Shown here: in pieces, positions 61,001 through 64,000 of the stretch
How the letters are laid out: each line of letters begins with the position of its first letter
Position numbering within the stretch: position 1 is the first letter of the stretch
Source: Phycisphaera sp.
GTDB taxonomy: Bacteria; Planctomycetota; Phycisphaerae; Phycisphaerales; Zrk34
Reading direction: 5' to 3'
NCBI GenBank assembly: GCA_016125285.1
Contig: WGMA01000041.1
Span: 22,096-86,095, forward strand
DNA length: 64,000 bases
The notes under the pieces: model-generated
Database searches by the model: none
Told to the model about the DNA's origin: nothing
What the model saw: the letters and a program-made list of their open reading frames with translations, nothing else
Translations under genes and position numbers: made by a program

Positions 61001-64000
61001 CCTGGGCACCGTTGACGATACGTACGGCACCGACGAAGACACCGTGCTGAACGTCCCCGCGGCCGGCGTGTTGACCAACGACACCGATCCCGACGTGATC
61101 GCGACAACCGGTGACACCACCAGCGCCAAGGGCGCGGTCGTCTCGGTCAATACCGACGGCAGCTTCTCATACGATCCGACGGGCGTTGCGGCGTTCCAGG
61201 CGCTCAGGTCTGTAGAGTCAGACACGGACTCGTTCGAGTACACGGCGTACTACGCGGCGACGCCAGGTGTAGTGGTCGAGGTGTACGGCACCGATGGTCC
61301 GTTGGCCTTGTCGGACGCCGCACGAGCGGGCGGCAGCCCGGTGGCGTCGGCCGTGTATGACTTCGCAGACATACACTCCAGCAGCGGCTCGGGGCATTTC
61401 AGCGTCAATAACCCGGTTCCCGGCGGGCTGACCACCAACTTCTCCGTCTTCACCACCGGGTACCTGGTCGTCGCCACGGCGGGCACCTACACGTTCGGCA
61501 CGACCACCGACGACGGCTCGCGCCTCCGCATCGATCTCGATCAGAGCGGGACCTTTGACGGCGGCGCCGAGAACATGATCGTCGACGACGCGGACCACGG
61601 CGTCGAAGACCGTTTCGCCACCCCGACCTACTTCGACGCAGGACTCTACGCGTTTGAATGGACGTGGTTCCAGGGCGTGGGCGGCGCGACCGGCGAACTG
61701 TTCTACGCGCCCGGCTCCAAGGGGGCGTTCGACGCCACCTTCCGGCTCGTCGGCGACAGCTCACAGGGCGTCTACTCGTTCGCCAGCCTCGTCTCTGAGA
61801 CGGCGACCGTGAACATCAACGTGGCGGGCGTGAACGACCCGCCCGTTGCCAACGACGACGCGTACACCACCGACGACAACACGCCGATCGTCAGCGGCGG
61901 CATGATCGCCGGCTTGCTCGATAACGACACGGACGTCGATGCGACCGACGTGCTGAGCGTCATCGGCGCCGCGGAGACGTCGCCCACGAACACCGGCGCG
62001 CCGATCGTGTTCATGACCAGCGTCGGCGCGACCGTCACGGTCAACGGCGACGGCTCGTTCATCTACGATCCGACGACCTCGCCGACCCTGCAGGCGATGT
62101 TCTACGGCGACGTGGCGATGGACACCTTTGAGTATCTCATGTCGGACATCGACGGCGCGACCGACGTCGGGGCCGTCACGATCACGATCAACGGCGCCAA
62201 CACGCCGCCCTACGCCACGGACAACACCGCGTCGGTTACCGAAGACACGATGCTGACCGACAGCGGCAACGTGATCACCGACGACGACGGCGCGGGCGTC
62301 GACACCGATATCGACGGCAACGACGCGAACCTGATCGTCACCGAAATCGACGGCGTGACCGACCCCGGCACGGACGTCGTCGGCATGTACGGCTCGCTCG
62401 ACTGGGACACCAACGGCGGCTACACCTACACGCTCGACAACGCCAACACCGACGTGCAGAACCTCGGCGTCGGCGACACGCTGACCGACACGTTCACCTA
62501 CACGGTTTCAGGCGCCAACGACGGGCTGTTCAACGTGCAGGCCTTCCAGGTGATTCCCGGCGGGGGATCGAACGACGACGATCTGAACGACACCAACGAG
62601 ACGCTTGGCATCTGGAACGCCATCGACGCGAGCGGTGGCATGACGGGAGCCATCGCCGCAAACGGCAAGACCTACAACGTCGGCGCGTACGAGTCTGACA
62701 CCGAAGTCAGCATCGATTACGCTGGCGGCGGGGGCGACTTCCCCACCAACCGCGCTTACGCGACCATCAACAGCGACGGCCCCGGCGGCGGGGGCGGATC
62801 GGTCGCAAGCGGCGGAGGCGATCAGGTCGACTTCTCTGTCCGCGCCGGCACGTACCTGTACTTCCCGGTTGGCGGAACCTACTCGATCGCCGCTGCCAGC
62901 GACGACGGCCGCCGTATCAGTCTGACGCCGATCATCACCGGCGGCACGTTCACCGGTTTCACCGCGACGGGTGGCCAGGTGACCGCCGACGCCGATCCGT
63001 ACGTTGTCTATTACAACGATCCGACCGGTCATAACAACACGGTTGGCGTGTTCAGTGTTGACGCCGGCGACGTCCTCTATCTCGATTCCTTCTTCTTCGA
63101 ACGGGGCGGCGGCGACTCCTTCGAAATCTCAATCAAAGCCGGCAGCGATACGGGCTTTGGCGGCCTGGGCGATGGCTGGGCGCTGCTCGCCGACGGCGTG
63201 GCGGGCGTACAGGTCTCCTCGACCGCGGACTTCGCCCCGCTCAACACCAGCACCGCCAACCTCGTCGTCACCATCAACGGCAACAACGACGACCCCACCG
63301 TCGCCGTCACCGGCAGCGACCCGGTCACGATCGACGAGGGGCTCACGGCGATGAACACGGGCACGTTCGCTGACGTCGACCTGACCGACATCGTGACCAT
63401 CACGTCCTCCGTCGGCGGCGTGACGTTCGATATGGGAACGAACAGCGGCAACTGGTCGTGGTCCTACACGCCAGGCGACGGGCCGAGCGACAGTCAGACC
63501 GTTACCATCACCGCGACGGACGACAGCGGCGGCGTCGGAACGGCGACCTTCGATCTCGTCGTCAACAACGTCAATCCGACGATCACCGGCAGCACCGCGA
63601 CGCTCAGCGTGCTCGAGGGCGCCACCGTGATGAACGCCGGCGCCTTCGCCGACCAGGGCTTCGATGACGACGTCACCGTTGTGGTGCTCGACGCCAGCGA
63701 CAATCCCATCGGCACCGTCATGCAGGACAGCGGCGACATGGGCAATTGGAGTTGGTCGTACATCACTCAGAACGGCCCGGACGATACCCAGACACTCCGC
63801 GCGTTCGCGATCGATCAGGACGGTGGGTACTCCTTCATCAGCTTCAATCTGATCGTGGCCAACGTCCCGCCGGATCTGACGATTGATGGGACGCCGATCA
63901 TCGTGAACGAGGGTGACACGGCGATGAACACCGGCACGTACACCGATCCGGGTCCGGGCGATGATGTGCAGATCACGTCGTCGATCGGCGGCGTGGTCAA
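58023..64000 (+). CDS. Giant exported repeat protein with LEPR-XLL motif (3' end outside window)
   Basis: At least 1,992 aa, open to the window end; the frame was checked at 60177, 61800 and 63300. The N-terminus is basic (RRIIKRKKNRGQRRR) followed by LLESLEPRVLMSA (residues ~36-48), the LEPR-XLL motif of planctomycete surface proteins. Cadherin/VCBS-like units (TDEDTVLTVVNGG ... NNDGTFSYDPT ... VDTFTYTI) alternate with two larger modules. Type A recurs three times (~58450-59200, 59455-60160, 62515-63260; IWNAIDAG, SIASDDGRRLSL, DILRLDGFF). Type B recurs twice (~60430-60960, 61255-61790; TYTFGTNTDDGSRLRIDLDQ, PA14-like). From ~63270 a third repeat begins (EGLTAMNTGTFAD, NWSWSYTPGDGPSD). Acidic, low in Cys: probably a calcium-binding surface adhesin or glycan-binding protein. 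Confidence 0.9.
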   Translation, partial: MRNPFSGRAPWDRRIIKRKKNRGQRRRADRDMAVLLESLEPRVLMSATTPVAVDDTGATDEDTVLTVVNGGSASLVTNDTDMEGDTLRVVSYDTLSTLGAAVSVNNDGTFSYDPTASSTLDALGDGVTAVDTFTYTIADLPITTDGLFSVQAFEIVGGGADTALDGGVEETIGIWKSIDAGASVPGTISANGTTYNLSYESDTETVIDYAGGGGDFGTNNAYATINGDGPGGSGGSINGDPSNMSIRATAYLQFNTGGTYSISTASDDGRFLLLTPVVTDGTFTGFTARGEQVTGGAPTYGLMYDAYTGHDQTTGVFTVAAGDILRLDGFMFEGGGGDSFEISIKAGSFTTFTGSGDGWALLADGVQNIDVSSTLPTTSTATVSITVTGTDGIADTGATDEQTVLTTVNGGDTSLLDNDSEPGPVVSFDSVSANGALVNVNPDGTFTYDPTGSPTLRALADGAMVVDTFDYAVSNGIPNNDGLFNVQAYELLGGGGDTGLDTTTEGFGIWNAIDAGATVPGLISANATTYNLDYTADTSSVIDYAGDGADFGVNLPYNSIGDGSVGGPNNISVRASGYLEFTTGGDYTISIASDDGRRLSLTPFSVSSPFLGFERIGEQFQDSGDPNVLFYDPGTGHDQTTGVFHVEAGDILRLDGFFVQGGGGNSFEISIKQGRDLTFGGTGDGWALLTDGVAGINVSSGIGQNVTTASITVNGLGAVDDNYATDENTILNVAAAGVLANDTDPDGLSVLLSDTVSAMGAAVTVNSDGSFSYDPTVSTTIQELDGESTPVDTFTYTVIPFGTPGVQVNVYSSSGPFSSSDAARAANLLSGSTIYDRADMLSSGSDGRFAVDYAVPGGLADNFSVFTTGYLVVVADGTYTFGTNTDDGSRLRIDLDQSGTFDGGAEDLIVDDTGHAATDRIAAPVFLTAGAYEFEWTWYEGNGGAEGEFFYAPGSKGAFDGAFRLIGDSSQGIYAFADEPVLDTATVSIDVTGLGTVDDTYGTDEDTVLNVPAAGVLTNDTDPDVIATTGDTTSAKGAVVSVNTDGSFSYDPTGVAAFQALRSVESDTDSFEYTAYYAATPGVVVEVYGTDGPLALSDAARAGGSPVASAVYDFADIHSSSGSGHFSVNNPVPGGLTTNFSVFTTGYLVVATAGTYTFGTTTDDGSRLRIDLDQSGTFDGGAENMIVDDADHGVEDRFATPTYFDAGLYAFEWTWFQGVGGATGELFYAPGSKGAFDATFRLVGDSSQGVYSFASLVSETATVNINVAGVNDPPVANDDAYTTDDNTPIVSGGMIAGLLDNDTDVDATDVLSVIGAAETSPTNTGAPIVFMTSVGATVTVNGDGSFIYDPTTSPTLQAMFYGDVAMDTFEYLMSDIDGATDVGAVTITINGANTPPYATDNTASVTEDTMLTDSGNVITDDDGAGVDTDIDGNDANLIVTEIDGVTDPGTDVVGMYGSLDWDTNGGYTYTLDNANTDVQNLGVGDTLTDTFTYTVSGANDGLFNVQAFQVIPGGGSNDDDLNDTNETLGIWNAIDASGGMTGAIAANGKTYNVGAYESDTEVSIDYAGGGGDFPTNRAYATINSDGPGGGGGSVASGGGDQVDFSVRAGTYLYFPVGGTYSIAAASDDGRRISLTPIITGGTFTGFTATGGQVTADADPYVVYYNDPTGHNNTVGVFSVDAGDVLYLDSFFFERGGGDSFEISIKAGSDTGFGGLGDGWALLADGVAGVQVSSTADFAPLNTSTANLVVTINGNNDDPTVAVTGSDPVTIDEGLTAMNTGTFADVDLTDIVTITSSVGGVTFDMGTNSGNWSWSYTPGDGPSDSQTVTITATDDSGGVGTATFDLVVNNVNPTITGSTATLSVLEGATVMNAGAFADQGFDDDVTVVVLDASDNPIGTVMQDSGDMGNWSWSYITQNGPDDTQTLRAFAIDQDGGYSFISFNLIVANVPPDLTIDGTPIIVNEGDTAMNTGTYTDPGPGDDVQITSSIGGVV

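Overview
The window is high-GC DNA (roughly two thirds G+C by eye) from a member of the Planctomycetota, most likely of the Phycisphaerae type. The signs are a PVC-type dehydrogenase/HEAT/cytochrome c fusion, a Tat-exported DUF1501 protein, a sulfatase, DUF4159 with MoxR/DUF58/von Willebrand genes, and a giant exported protein with the LEPR-XLL N-terminal motif. Coding density is high, with many ATGA and TGATG gene overlaps. Almost every function below comes from reading motifs in the translation. No database search was run.

Layout. 1-3 kb: the 3' part of a secreted dehydrogenase-like cytochrome. 3-19.4 kb (minus strand): nine tightly packed genes, in transcription order TPR/HExxH protein, DUF4159, MoxR ATPase, DUF58, BatA-like vWA protein, a DUF4175-like protein with a 13-residue Gln/Gly/Pro tandem repeat, a vWA/glutamine-amidotransferase-like membrane protein, a caspase/legumain-like protein without its cysteine, and a beta-lactamase-like hydrolase. 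19.5-26.4 kb (plus): sulfatase, biotin ligase, a TsaC/tyrosine-phosphatase fusion, RpiB, rhomboid and small membrane proteins. 26.4-32.2 kb: RlmN, IspH and the squalene genes hpnC-hpnD-hpnE. 32.2-37.3 kb: M20 peptidase, DUF1501, envelope proteins and a cold-shock protein with a long leader. 38-44.8 kb: YdcF/ElyC-like protein, FtsW/RodA, an EamA transporter and an arrestin-like/AAA pair. 44.8-50.2 kb (minus): hpnR, sucC, squalene-hopene cyclase and a SUKH-domain frame. 50.3-57.3 kb: lipoprotein, arginine dihydrolase/ornithine cyclodeaminase fusion, EF-P and MutS. 57.4-64 kb: tRNA-Ala(CGC), then a repeat protein of more than 1,990 residues that runs off the window.

How the genes work together. 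IspH (C5 isoprenoid precursors), HpnC/D/E (farnesyl diphosphate to squalene), the cyclase (squalene to hopene) and HpnR (C-3 methylation) form a nearly complete 3-methylhopanoid route within 23 kb, split into two clusters. The MoxR operon probably encodes a membrane/periplasmic assembly or stress machine. TsaC, LMW-PTP and RpiB repeat a gene order known from Bacillus (ywlC-ywlE-ywlF).

The most unusual items are: a dispersed palindromic repeat sitting in frame inside hpnE; a SUKH domain that follows the cyclase stop codon in the same frame with no canonical start before the domain; an EF-P with Asn at the tip position; a nine-gene MoxR operon containing a degenerate caspase-like member; hpnR in a planctomycete; and the giant protein, in which two kinds of lectin/PA14-like module alternate with cadherin/VCBS-like repeats behind a structured leader.
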